DNA of 64,000 bases from positions 248,001 through 312,000 of the forward strand of contig NC_014370.1 of the NCBI RefSeq assembly GCF_000144405.1, written 5' to 3'. The notes under the pieces were generated by a model. It worked only from the letters and a program-made list of their open reading frames with translations. It was not told the origin of the DNA and searched no databases. This DNA comes from Prevotella melaninogenica ATCC 25845. GTDB taxonomy: Bacteria > Bacteroidota > Bacteroidia > Bacteroidales > Bacteroidaceae. The translations under genes and the position numbers were made by a program. This document shows, one piece after another, positions 44,259-52,784 of the stretch (position 1 is the first letter of the stretch; each line of letters begins with the position of its first letter).

Positions 44259-44318
44259 CTTTTTGCTAATAAATTTTCGTAAGAGGCTGTATTTTTGTAT
44301 TTTTGCATTGTTTTTTAT

Positions 44319-45044
44319 ATGATTTTGAAGTCAAAGGCTATTGTTTTGCGTTCTCTGAAGTTCGGTGACTCATTGCTAATAATTGATATGTTTACCGAGT
44401 TAGAGGGGCGTATTTCTTTTATAACGCGCATTCCTAAGACGGCAAAAGGGAAGATTAAGAAGCAGTATTTTCAACCGCTGACCTTACTCGACCTTGAATT
44501 TGATTACCGTCCGCGAACTTCTTTGCAGCGTATAAAGGAAGTGCGTATCCTTCGTCCTTACGGCTCTATACCTTTTGACCCTGTGAAGTCGGCTATACTT
44601 CTCTTCCTTTCTGAATTCCTTTATTATGTCACGCGTGGTGAGCAACAGAACGCCCACCTCTATAATTATATATGTGCGAGTATGGAATGGTTGGATGAGG
44701 CTGAACATGATTATGCCAACTTCCACCTTGTCTTTATGATGCGTTTGAGTCGTTTCATAGGTTTCTTCCCTAATCTCGATGCCTATCAGGCGGGTGCTTG
44801 TTTTGATCTTCGCAATGCAACCTTCACTGCAAGTGCACCTCTTCATTCTGATTATTTACTCCCTTCAGATGCAGCAGGTATTAATCAGTTGATTCGTATG
44901 GACTACGAGAATATGCACCTTTTCCGTCTATCTCGTCACGATCGCAATCGTATTTCTGATATAGTATTGCATTACTATCGAATCCATGTGCCTGATATGC
45001 CTGAGCTAAAGAGTTTTCAGGTGATGCGCGAACTGTTTAGTTAA
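44319..45044 (+). CDS. recO: DNA repair protein RecO
   Basis: 241 residues from ATG 44319. RecO works with RecR to load RecA on single-stranded DNA in gap repair. The N-terminal OB-fold reads LKSKAIVLRSLKFGDSLLIIDMFTELEGRISFITR. The C-terminal helical domain contains FPNLDAYQAGACFDLRNATF, matching Bacteroidota RecO, and no full zinc-binding set is visible. The frame is open to a TTG at 44295, which lies in a tandem pair of TATTTTTG -7-like boxes (44290-44305), so ATG is preferred. Confidence 0.92.
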   Translation: MILKSKAIVLRSLKFGDSLLIIDMFTELEGRISFITRIPKTAKGKIKKQYFQPLTLLDLEFDYRPRTSLQRIKEVRILRPYGSIPFDPVKSAILLFLSEFLYYVTRGEQQNAHLYNYICASMEWLDEAEHDYANFHLVFMMRLSRFIGFFPNLDAYQAGACFDLRNATFTASAPLHSDYLLPSDAAGINQLIRMDYENMHLFRLSRHDRNRISDIVLHYYRIHVPDMPELKSFQVMRELFS

Positions 45045-45227
45045 TGCGCTTTACGATAGTAATAGTAAATAGTTGTCAGAAGTTTACTTTTGTGTTTTTT
45101 CGTAAAAACAAATTCCTCTTATCATAGAAATAAAATGCGATACCCTTTTTATATGTTTCGTTTTTTTATTACTTTTGTGGTCTCGAAGCATGAAAATTCA
45201 AACTTTGTCTATATATAAAATAAGTCT

Positions 45228-46274
45228 ATGAAGTTAACAGAACAGCGTAGTAGTATGCTTCATGGTGTACTGCTGATTACTTTGTTTGCCTGTGCAGCGT
45301 TCTATATCGGTGATATGGGATGGGTGAAAGCACTTTCGTTGAGTCCGATGGTTGTTGGTATTATCTTGGGTATGCTTTATGCCAACAGTCTTCGCAATAA
45401 CCTTCCAGATACTTGGGTGCCCGGTATTGCCTTCTGCGGAAAACGTGTTTTGCGCTTTGGAATTATCCTTTATGGTTTTCGTTTGACCTTTCAAGACGTG
45501 GTGGCAGTGGGTTTCCCTGCTATCATCGTGGATGCAATTATCGTATGTGGAACGATTCTCTTGGGTGTTTTGGTAGGTAGACTTTTGAAGATGGACCGCA
45601 GTATAGCTCTTTTGACAGCTTGTGGAAGTGGTATCTGTGGAGCTGCAGCGGTGTTAGGTGTCGACGGAGCTATTCGTCCGAAGCCTTATAAGACAGCTGT
45701 AGCGGTAGCGACGGTGGTAATCTTTGGTACACTTTCAATGTTCCTTTATCCTATTCTTTATCGTGCAGGTGTCTTTGATTTATCACCCGATGCAATGGGA
45801 ATCTTTGCGGGTTCTACGATTCATGAGGTGGCTCACGTCGTCGGTGCAGGTAATGCGATGGGTGCTGCAGTGAGCAATTCTGCGATTATTGTTAAGATGA
45901 TTCGTGTGATGATGTTGGTACCTGTGTTATTGGTCATTGCTTTCTTTGTGGCAAAGAATGTTGCTGGGCGAGACGATGAGGCTGGCGGTAGTCGTAAGAT
46001 AAACATCCCTTGGTTTGCGATTCTCTTCCTTGTGGTCATCGGTTTCAACTCATTGAACTTACTTCCAAAAGAACTTGTCGACTTTATCAATACCCTCGAT
46101 ACCTTCCTGCTTACAATGGCTATGTCTGCACTTGGTGCTGAAACGAGTATTGATAAGTTTAAGAAAGCAGGCTTTAAACCTTTCCTCTTGGCTGCAATTC
46201 TATGGTGCTGGCTAATTGGTGGAGGTTATTGCTTGGCAAAATATTTAGTGCCTATGTTGGGTGTTGGGTGTTGA
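45228..46274 (+). CDS. YeiH-family (UPF0324) membrane protein
   Basis: 348 residues with about 10 transmembrane helices. Family motifs are visible: LSPMVVGIILGMLYANS, FCGKRVLRFGIILYGFRLTFQDV, TACGSGICGAAAVLGVDGAIR and AGSTIHEVAHVVGAGNAMG. Members are annotated as putative sulfate exporters, but transport has not been shown for most. The last codons (LGVGC and stop) lie inside an R3 repeat tract. A -7-like TACTTTTG lies at 45170-45177. Confidence 0.88.
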   Translation: MKLTEQRSSMLHGVLLITLFACAAFYIGDMGWVKALSLSPMVVGIILGMLYANSLRNNLPDTWVPGIAFCGKRVLRFGIILYGFRLTFQDVVAVGFPAIIVDAIIVCGTILLGVLVGRLLKMDRSIALLTACGSGICGAAAVLGVDGAIRPKPYKTAVAVATVVIFGTLSMFLYPILYRAGVFDLSPDAMGIFAGSTIHEVAHVVGAGNAMGAAVSNSAIIVKMIRVMMLVPVLLVIAFFVAKNVAGRDDEAGGSRKINIPWFAILFLVVIGFNSLNLLPKELVDFINTLDTFLLTMAMSALGAETSIDKFKKAGFKPFLLAAILWCWLIGGGYCLAKYLVPMLGVGC

Positions 46275-46344
46275 ATATGGGTGTTAGGTGTTGAATGGTG
46301 GGTGATGATGATGTGTAAATGTTGGCTTGGGTGTTAGGTGTTGA
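46256..46344. repeat. R3 repeat: GGGTGTTGGGTGTTGA tracts
   Basis: GTTGGGTGTTGGGTGTTGAA, GGGTGTTAGGTGTTGAATGG and GGGTGTTAGGTGTTGAG occur within 90 bases. The first tract includes the 3' end of the YeiH-family gene. Confidence 0.85.
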
Positions 46345-46370
46345 GTACTTATGAAACTTACTGAGACTAA

Positions 46371-46428
46371 AAAACTCCGTTAATTTTTCGTTACTGATGT
46401 AGTACAAAAATATAACGGAGCTTTTATT
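46371..46428 (+). terminator. Terminator after the YeiH-family gene
   Basis: CTCCGTTA (46375-46382) pairs with TAACGGAG (46413-46420) over a long loop, followed by CTTTTATTT. Confidence 0.65.
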
Positions 46429-46606
46429 TATCTTATTATCAGTTAAACCCAAATCAGTTATTAGAATCCTAAACATGTTGTGGTCTAAGGGCAGATTTGA
46501 GTTTAAGCCATTACAGTTTCTCTGCGAACTTCTGTTTTAATTCTTTTTTCTCGGAAGAAGATACTATCGTAGGCAGAGGGGAGGCTTCGTAAGCGGGGTG
46601 AGGCTA

Positions 46607-47734
46607 TTATTTAATGACCAGCTTTTTGCCATTAACAATATAAACACCCTTAGGCAAGGTATTCATCTCTTCCTTGCTTGCTTTGCTTAGTCGTTTTGTT
46701 CCATCTATGGTATAGACATCTACAAGTTCTGTCTTATTATAAACATTGTTTGTAATGCCAGTTGCAGCCTCTATGTATGAGAAATATTTCCATTCATCAG
46801 CTACTTTATAAGCATCAATGCTGGCTTGGGGTACTAATAGTTTACATTTACTCTTATTAACGTATTTAAAAGCATTTGTGCCACAAGTAGGTGGTGTGGT
46901 AGCCTCACATGAAATATTTGTAAGATTAGAACATCCGTCGAAGGCAGCTTCTTCAATTTTCACTACGTCTTTATGGATTCTTATGCTTTCTAAAGCTCTA
47001 CAATCCGACAGTAGATCTTTACTGAGTGTAGTTACTGAATTTGGAATATCAATTTGTTTTAGTTTATAACAATAAGAAAAAGCTCCCTTTTCAATAGTTG
47101 TAACACTATTTGGAATGTTTATAGACGTTAGTGCTGTGCACGTTGAGAAAGCGCGAACTCCAATAGTTTTAACACTATTTGGAATGTTTATAGACGTTAG
47201 TGCTGTACACCCTGAGAAAGCGTAATCTCCAATAATTTTAACACTATTTGGAATGTTTATAGACGTTAGTGCTGTGCAATAACTGAAAGCGTTCATTCTA
47301 ATAGTTCTGACACTATTTGGAATGTTTATAGACGTTAGTGCTGTGCAATAACTGAAAGTGTTTTCTCTAATAGTTTTGACACTATTTGGAATGTTTATAG
47401 ACGTTAGTGCTTTGCACGTTGAGAAAGCCCAATCTCCAATAGTTTTAACACTATTTGGAATGTTTATAGACGTTAGTGCTGTGCACCCATAGAAAGCAAA
47501 ATTTCCAATAGTTGTAACGCCATCATCTATTATAACTTGTTTGACATTTTTATAGCTCCATGGTTTCCCTGCAATGCCCCCAGTATAGTTATCCATTTCA
47601 CCTGTTCCTGTAATGGTCAATACGCCGTCGTCGGTGAGTTCCCAATCTAGATCAGGTCCACATGTGCCAGTTTTTTGTGCATTGGCTGATAAGCCCATGA
47701 GTAGGGTTATCATCAAGAAGTAAAAATGTTTCAT
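46607..47734 (-). CDS. BspA-like leucine-rich-repeat surface protein
   Basis: 375 residues from ATG 47734. A signal peptide (MKHFYFLMITLLMGLSANAQ) precedes a short N-terminal beta region (GTCGPDLDWELTDDGVLTITG) and eight or so LRR_5 (BspA-type) repeats of 23 residues. Six carry the identical core ALTSINIPNSV. The C-terminal ~45 residues (LVDVYTIDGTKRL ... LPKGVYIVNGKKLVIK) resemble a type IX secretion sorting domain. BspA-type proteins act in adhesion and coaggregation. The repeat DNA is nearly identical between units. The start chosen excludes 12 codons before the signal peptide. Confidence 0.85.
   Translation of the reverse strand: MKHFYFLMITLLMGLSANAQKTGTCGPDLDWELTDDGVLTITGTGEMDNYTGGIAGKPWSYKNVKQVIIDDGVTTIGNFAFYGCTALTSINIPNSVKTIGDWAFSTCKALTSINIPNSVKTIRENTFSYCTALTSINIPNSVRTIRMNAFSYCTALTSINIPNSVKIIGDYAFSGCTALTSINIPNSVKTIGVRAFSTCTALTSINIPNSVTTIEKGAFSYCYKLKQIDIPNSVTTLSKDLLSDCRALESIRIHKDVVKIEEAAFDGCSNLTNISCEATTPPTCGTNAFKYVNKSKCKLLVPQASIDAYKVADEWKYFSYIEAATGITNNVYNKTELVDVYTIDGTKRLSKASKEEMNTLPKGVYIVNGKKLVIK
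47090..47515 (-). repeat. 69-bp near-identical coding repeats of the BspA-like gene
   Basis: Six copies of a 69-bp unit share a block reading ACACTATTTGGAATGTTTAT then AGACGTTAGTGCT on the plus strand, with variable positions only in a short window. Such repeats allow length change by slippage or recombination. Confidence 0.85.
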
Positions 47735-48179
47735 ACTTAATAATTTTATATAATTAATATTTGATTTCAAGAGTGACTATAAACAAGGCTTAACAGAGGG
47801 ATGTTTTACATTTTATATGTTTCTTGCCTTCTGCGGTAGCGTATGTTTCTATCAATGGCTTTTCTAAAATTTGAACTCTCAATAACGCACGACAGCATAC
47901 AGCTGTGTCGTAGATATTCGATACAAAGATAAATAAAAATTATTATAAAATGTTTATTTTCTTTGAAAAGTTGGTGTATAAGTCATCTTGCAAGCTATTT
48001 TTATGTTACTTTGTCTCTATGAGTGTTAAGTGTTGGGTGTTGATGAAGTGCGCATTCGAGGGAACATGTTTGTTTTTGGTGTTTGTTTTGGATTGATTAA
48101 TATTTAGGACTATGTGAGGAGCGTATTTGTGGCGAGTCTACGATACAATCCATAGATATAACATTGTAAATAAGGTAGA
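47735..48179. other. Intergenic region between BspA-like gene and small membrane protein
   Basis: It holds a TATCTTTG -7 box on the minus strand at 47931-47924 (possible BspA-like promoter, leader about 190 nt) and an R3 tract at 48021-48044. Nothing coding is seen. Confidence 0.5.
48021..48044. repeat. R3 repeat: GTGTTAAGTGTTGGGTGTTG
   Basis: A short copy of the R3 motif, 135 bases before the small membrane protein gene. Confidence 0.65.
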
Positions 48180-48671
48180 ATGAAGGAACTATTTAGTAAG
48201 GCTAAGTTAGGTAAGTTGCGTTATTACCTTTCGTTGCTATTGATAATGGGATGTAATGTTATCTATCGGAGCTTTCTGGTGGTGTCATATTACGATATTG
48301 GACTCTTTATTGTTGTTACGGTTGTGGCAGTCCTATATGATAAGTTGATAGCACCGAAGGGCTTTGATGCTATAGTTAATAACGCATGTATTTGTTGGAC
48401 AGTAGTTGGGCTCACTCTGATGTTAAGGTCGTATTATCTGCCAGAAAAGATTTATAAGGTACCATTAAATGGCTTTTCAACTGTTAGAGTAGATCATATT
48501 TCTTTTAGATTTAAGGGGAGAGTTTTTGAGCGTTCTTTCTCACTTTCAGACTATGACCTTTCTGATAGTTGTAAGCAATATGATGTGGAACTGTATCTAA
48601 AAGAGCCAGTCCCAACGGTCTATTATATTTCTGGAATGAGCCTTTGTAAGAAAGAAAACGTGTCTAAATAG
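48180..48671 (+). CDS. Small membrane protein of unknown function
   Basis: 163 residues, not recognised. Three hydrophobic segments lie at about 15-35 (YYLSLLLIMGCNVIYRSFLVV), 40-55 (IGLFIVVTVVAVLY) and 65-85 (ACICWTVVGLTLML). The C-terminal half is soluble, with RVDHISFRFKGRVFERSFSLSDYD, and is probably cytoplasmic or periplasmic beta structure. It stands alone between a long intergenic region and an R1 repeat. No partner gives a clue to its role. Confidence 0.65.
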   Translation: MKELFSKAKLGKLRYYLSLLLIMGCNVIYRSFLVVSYYDIGLFIVVTVVAVLYDKLIAPKGFDAIVNNACICWTVVGLTLMLRSYYLPEKIYKVPLNGFSTVRVDHISFRFKGRVFERSFSLSDYDLSDSCKQYDVELYLKEPVPTVYYISGMSLCKKENVSK

Positions 48672-48695
48672 TAGAAGTCTTGCCGTTTTCTATGA

Positions 48696-48754
48696 GTGTG
48701 CGAAGGCTTAGCACGTTATGTGCGGACGCCTAACACATGTGGTGCGGAGGCTTA
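48696..48754. repeat. R1 repeat: tandem AGCAC/GTGCG palindromes
   Basis: GTGTGCGAAGGCTTAGCACG, TATGTGCGGACGCCTAACAC and ATGTGGTGCGGAGGCTTA follow one another. The linkers (AGGCTTA, ACGCCTA) are related. Confidence 0.85.
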
Positions 48755-48852
48755 ATAAGAACGCATATAAGGGTAAAGCGACTTATAGAAAGACTGCCTT
48801 TTCCCCAAAGGGAAGGGGTTATTCTTCTTATAATGGAGATGGTTGATGAATC

Positions 48853-48889
48853 AAAAAAGGCTGAACTTCTTTCGGAGTCCAGCCTTTTC
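48853..48889 (-). terminator. Terminator of the dcw cluster after ftsZ
   Basis: On the minus strand AAAAGGCTG pairs with CAGCCTTTT, followed by TTTTTTGA; the stem can also serve the plus strand. Confidence 0.88.
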
Positions 48890-48907
48890 TTATGATTGAT
48901 ATAACTA

Positions 48908-50236
48908 TTATACGAAGCTAATAACGCCTTCGACAGCACCTTCTTTGTTTTCGTTATCTTCATTATCTTGCTCAGGATTACTGATGCGCTTGATGTCCTT
49001 AATCATCTGTTTAGTACGCTTGTAGGTTGGTGTGTTCTCTACAGCAAGGATAACATCCTCGTTGTCGAGCTCATCCGCAGTAAAGCGATAGATGTGTGGA
49101 CGATGCTTGTATTGTGAGCTGTTGTTGTCCTTATAGAAACGATCACGACGGTCACGACGCTCTGCAGCCTTCTCCTCTTCCTCTGCCTGACGTGCTGCAT
49201 CCTCTTGTGTCTGCTTCTTGATATGGCTACCCATACCGTCAACATCCTCGATACCGAAGCCCGTTGCAAGGATAGTAACCTTAACCTTTTTGTCGAGTTC
49301 AGGGTCAATAGCAAGTCCCCATTTCAACTCGAAGTCTGCGCTGAAGTGGTTCATGAATTCTGTCACATCGCCCATTTCCTCCATTGTCAGACCAGGGTTG
49401 TCCTTGTCGTCAGTGTTGAAGTTGATAGAGAGCAGAATCTTCTTAGACTTATAGACATCGTTGTCGTTAAGCAGTGGTGAGTTGAGTGCATCCTCAATAG
49501 CCTGCTTCACACGGCCTTCACCCTCACCGTAACCGGTAGACATGATAGCTACACCGCCATCTTTGAGGACTGTCTTAACATCGTTGAAGTCGAGGTTCAT
49601 AATACCATGAACGGTGATAATCTCTGCAATACTCTTGGCAGCCACACTCAGTGTGTCGTCAGCCTTGCGGAAACCATTGAGCAAACTCAGTTCAGGATAA
49701 ATCTCGCGGAGACGTTCGTTGTTGATAACGAGTAGCGCATCGACGTGCTTTGCCATCTCTTCAACGCCATCCAACGCCTGATCTATCTTCTTAGCACCCT
49801 CGAAACGGAATGGAATGGTAACGATACCCACGGTGAGAATACCCAATTCCTTGCTGACACGTGCGATGACTGGTGCTGCACCAGTACCCGTACCACCACC
49901 CATACCAGCGGTGATAAATGCCATCTTCGTACCATCGTTGAGCATACGCTTGATATCCTCGCTTGTCTCTTCTGCAGCCTGACGTGCACGTTCAGGACGG
50001 TTTCCAGCACCTAATCCTTCCTTACCCAATTGCAGATGAACAGGAACAGGAGAGTCGTTGAGTGCCTGCGCATCCGTGTTACAGAGTACGAAGGTCACAT
50101 CGTGGATACCTTCTCTGTACATGTGGTTTACGGCGTTACCACCACCACCACCGACACCAATGACCTTGATGATGCTATCAGCTACATCGCCGTCACCGAA
50201 GTCTAATATATCCATTTTATTATTGTTGTCTGCCAT
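48908..50236 (-). CDS. ftsZ: Cell-division protein FtsZ
   Basis: 442 residues. FtsZ is the tubulin-like GTPase that forms the division ring. The nucleotide-binding region has VIGVGGGGGNAVNHM and the tubulin signature GGGTGTGAAP (113-121). The catalytic T7-loop region contains NLDFNDVK. A charged linker (EEEEKAAERRDRRDR) leads to a short C-terminal region. It is the last gene of the dcw cluster here, downstream of ftsA by 56 bases. Confidence 0.97.
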   Translation of the reverse strand: MADNNNKMDILDFGDGDVADSIIKVIGVGGGGGNAVNHMYREGIHDVTFVLCNTDAQALNDSPVPVHLQLGKEGLGAGNRPERARQAAEETSEDIKRMLNDGTKMAFITAGMGGGTGTGAAPVIARVSKELGILTVGIVTIPFRFEGAKKIDQALDGVEEMAKHVDALLVINNERLREIYPELSLLNGFRKADDTLSVAAKSIAEIITVHGIMNLDFNDVKTVLKDGGVAIMSTGYGEGEGRVKQAIEDALNSPLLNDNDVYKSKKILLSINFNTDDKDNPGLTMEEMGDVTEFMNHFSADFELKWGLAIDPELDKKVKVTILATGFGIEDVDGMGSHIKKQTQEDAARQAEEEEKAAERRDRRDRFYKDNNSSQYKHRPHIYRFTADELDNEDVILAVENTPTYKRTKQMIKDIKRISNPEQDNEDNENKEGAVEGVISFV

Positions 50237-50292
50237 AACAGTATGTTGTCTATGTTTATTTCCTATATTCTTTTTCTGTGTGAGCTGTTGGA

Positions 50293-51753
50293 TTATTCTT
50301 CATCCTCACTCATAATGGTTTTTCCGAAATCTTTCACCTTACGTGAGAATTTGTTCCAGAAGCTATTGCGACGCTTCTCCTCTTCGAGTTCGCGCTCTCT
50401 TGCTTCCTCTTCCTCACGCAGCTTGCGCTCTTCCTCTTCACGCTTACGACGTTCAGCTTCAGCCTTCTTCTTCTCTTCAGGTGTTGGAACAATACCTTGT
50501 CCCTGTCTTGTTGTAGATGATGGCGTATAAGGTTGCTGCTGTTGGTCAATAGGAGTTGCTACAGCAATGTCTTCGTTGTTGAAGAGATTGCTCTGTGCAG
50601 GGTTGTATTCTGGTCCAGCACAGTTCATTTCTCCCTTGATAAGCAAACCGAGAATTGTGTTCATATCACCATTCTTAGCTGTGATATCAGCATTGCTTGA
50701 AGCGATGGTATGTGTGACGAAGTTTGCTTTGCGAATCTTGTCAATATGTGTGGTATTACGAATACAGCGTTCAATGTTCTTCAAGTTCATACCGCCACCA
50801 GTGAGAATGATACCGCCAAGGAGTTTGTCGGCATAGTCAGATGGTACCTGGCACCATATATTCTCAACGATTTCGCCAATACGTGCCTCAACGATTTCAA
50901 TGAATTTACGGCTCTCTACGGTACGTTCTGAGTCGATAGAGTATTTTAATGTATTGTCGATATCGTTATTTTCAGTGAAAGCAGAACCATACTTAAGCTT
51001 CATTGCCTCAGCATCCTTTTCTTCCATCTGTAGGCTGGCAATGTCCTTTGTAATATTGTTACCACCCAATGGAATAACAGCCAAGTGACGGAGAATGTTC
51101 TTGTAGTATACAGAAACTGTTGTTGTGTCAGCACCGAAGTCAACCAATACACAACCTCCACGTTTCTCAGCCTCGCTCAATACGGCATCAGCCAAAGCCA
51201 AAGGTGCAAGGTACATCTCGGCAATAGAGATGCCAGACTTCTCAAAGCAGTTGTTGAGGTTATCATAGAAAGCCTTGCGCCAAAGGATATTAAGGAAGTT
51301 ACCCTCCAAGCGGGTGGCTTTGATACCGACTGGGTCGAGAACAAACTGGTTGTCAACCTTATACTCCTGTGTGGCAGCATCGAGAATCTCCTGGTCAGGA
51401 TAAGTCATATTGCGGTTGGCATCCATTAACTCATTAATCATATCTGAGGTAATGATGGTATCAGTAGGCAGATCCTTTACGATAACGTTGCGAACGCTTC
51501 GTATAGACTGTCCTCCCACGCCTACATAGACCTGAGAAATCTCATACTTCAGTTGTTTTCTTAGTTTGTTGATGATGCCAGTGAGGCACTGTCCGGTCTT
51601 GTCGATGTTGTAAACGACACCCTTGCGAATACACTGTGTAGCGTCTTCCTTTACAACAGCAAGCACGGAGATACTGCCGTCAAGATTCTTTTTGCCAGCG
51701 ATTCCCGTAATCTTTGATGAGCCTAATTCAATGGCTACTATGAACTCTGCCAT
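50293..51753 (-). CDS. ftsA: Cell-division protein FtsA
   Basis: 486 residues. FtsA is an actin-like ATPase that tethers FtsZ to the membrane. Motifs include AIELGSSKITGIAGKK at the N-terminus, VLVDFGADTTTVSVYYKN and ILTGGGMNLKNIE. After residue 410 there is a long E/R/K coiled-coil extension. The C-terminus ends in an amphipathic helix (NSFWNKFSRKVKDFGKTIM) that should bind the membrane. The long extension is usual in Bacteroidota. It lies between ftsQ and ftsZ. Confidence 0.95.
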   Translation of the reverse strand: MAEFIVAIELGSSKITGIAGKKNLDGSISVLAVVKEDATQCIRKGVVYNIDKTGQCLTGIINKLRKQLKYEISQVYVGVGGQSIRSVRNVIVKDLPTDTIITSDMINELMDANRNMTYPDQEILDAATQEYKVDNQFVLDPVGIKATRLEGNFLNILWRKAFYDNLNNCFEKSGISIAEMYLAPLALADAVLSEAEKRGGCVLVDFGADTTTVSVYYKNILRHLAVIPLGGNNITKDIASLQMEEKDAEAMKLKYGSAFTENNDIDNTLKYSIDSERTVESRKFIEIVEARIGEIVENIWCQVPSDYADKLLGGIILTGGGMNLKNIERCIRNTTHIDKIRKANFVTHTIASSNADITAKNGDMNTILGLLIKGEMNCAGPEYNPAQSNLFNNEDIAVATPIDQQQQPYTPSSTTRQGQGIVPTPEEKKKAEAERRKREEEERKLREEEEARERELEEEKRRNSFWNKFSRKVKDFGKTIMSEDEE

Positions 51754-51803
51754 ATTCGTTAAGTATTATGTTCCTTATTTTATATTCTCTAAAATGATAT
51801 TTT

Positions 51804-52742
51804 TTATTCCGTAAGTCCTGCTGAGGCATCTTCTTGCCGTTTCACTTCCTTACGGGCTTTATCTCTTTCCTCCTCTTCTGTACGTTGTACGTCTTCTACT
51901 TGTTCAGACTGAGCCTTCTTAAGCAATGCATCCTCTTCTTCTTTCTCAGCTTTCTCATCACGTTTCTTACAGATGATTTGGTTGTCGAATTCTATGTCGA
52001 TGTAAGAGTATTTGTTCCAACCAGCCTGTGAAAGACCATATCGATAGAACTTCTCTAAGCGTGACAACTTCTTTTTAACGAAGATATTTATATCATGCTT
52101 ACGCTTCCATGGACCATTGTTTTTAGGCAAGTAACCCATGAAGATGATATGATTACCGACACGTGGTACTAACTCGATGCCTCTGTCTGGTAAGACATTA
52201 ATCTGCTCTATTTGGTTCAGCCATAGTGGTTCAGCACTGATAGCCTTGGCAAGAGGAGCAATATAAAGGCGTGCAAAGTTATTATCTATATTGCCAGTCG
52301 CAATGATCAAGTCACTGGTGTACTTAGAGTTCGGAAGTATTCCCCCATTATCATCAAGATAGTAATCAGCTCCATTGCTACTCTTAATGCGGATAATTGG
52401 CATACGTTGAGTAATATAGATGTTGACGTGTCCATCTTTTGTTTTGTAGCATTGGGCTGTATTGATGAATGGTCCCACTTTTAATGCCTCCTCAATGTTG
52501 CGCGGATTGATGTCAGTTATCTTCTTATTGAGGGGATAGAGGTGTACCTTCTCTAATATTTGTTTGATTTCTGTTGCGGTAAGAAAGCCAGCATTGTTAG
52601 AGTCAGATATGTTGATATTCACTTTGGTACATAGCTGTTTGCTCTCATCGGGCTTGTTCCATGAGGTAACTGCCATGATGAGATAAATAGCCAGTACAAT
52701 GTCCAGCGCAGTGATAATTATCTTTTTCCACTTAATGTGCAT
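51804..52742 (-). CDS. ftsQ: Cell-division protein FtsQ (DivIB-like)
   Basis: 312 residues. A short cytoplasmic start, one transmembrane helix (about 8-25, IIITALDIVLAIYLIMAVTSW), then a POTRA-like region (about 40-115) and the beta domain. The highly charged C-terminal tail (EKEEEDALLKK, then EEEERDKARKEVKRQ) is unusual compared with proteobacterial FtsQ. FtsQ links FtsL/FtsB and the septal synthase in the divisome. Assignment rests on topology and on its place between murC and ftsA. Confidence 0.88.
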   Translation of the reverse strand: MHIKWKKIIITALDIVLAIYLIMAVTSWNKPDESKQLCTKVNINISDSNNAGFLTATEIKQILEKVHLYPLNKKITDINPRNIEEALKVGPFINTAQCYKTKDGHVNIYITQRMPIIRIKSSNGADYYLDDNGGILPNSKYTSDLIIATGNIDNNFARLYIAPLAKAISAEPLWLNQIEQINVLPDRGIELVPRVGNHIIFMGYLPKNNGPWKRKHDINIFVKKKLSRLEKFYRYGLSQAGWNKYSYIDIEFDNQIICKKRDEKAEKEEEDALLKKAQSEQVEDVQRTEEEERDKARKEVKRQEDASAGLTE

Positions 52743-52784
52743 ATCTTCTCTCTTTTACTTTAAGAGTTTTTGCTTTCTTTCTTC

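Noticed and set aside
47090..47515. Regularly spaced repeats resembling a CRISPR array
   Set aside because: The repeats are in frame, code for leucine-rich repeats of 23 residues, and vary at positions expected for LRRs. No cas gene is present.
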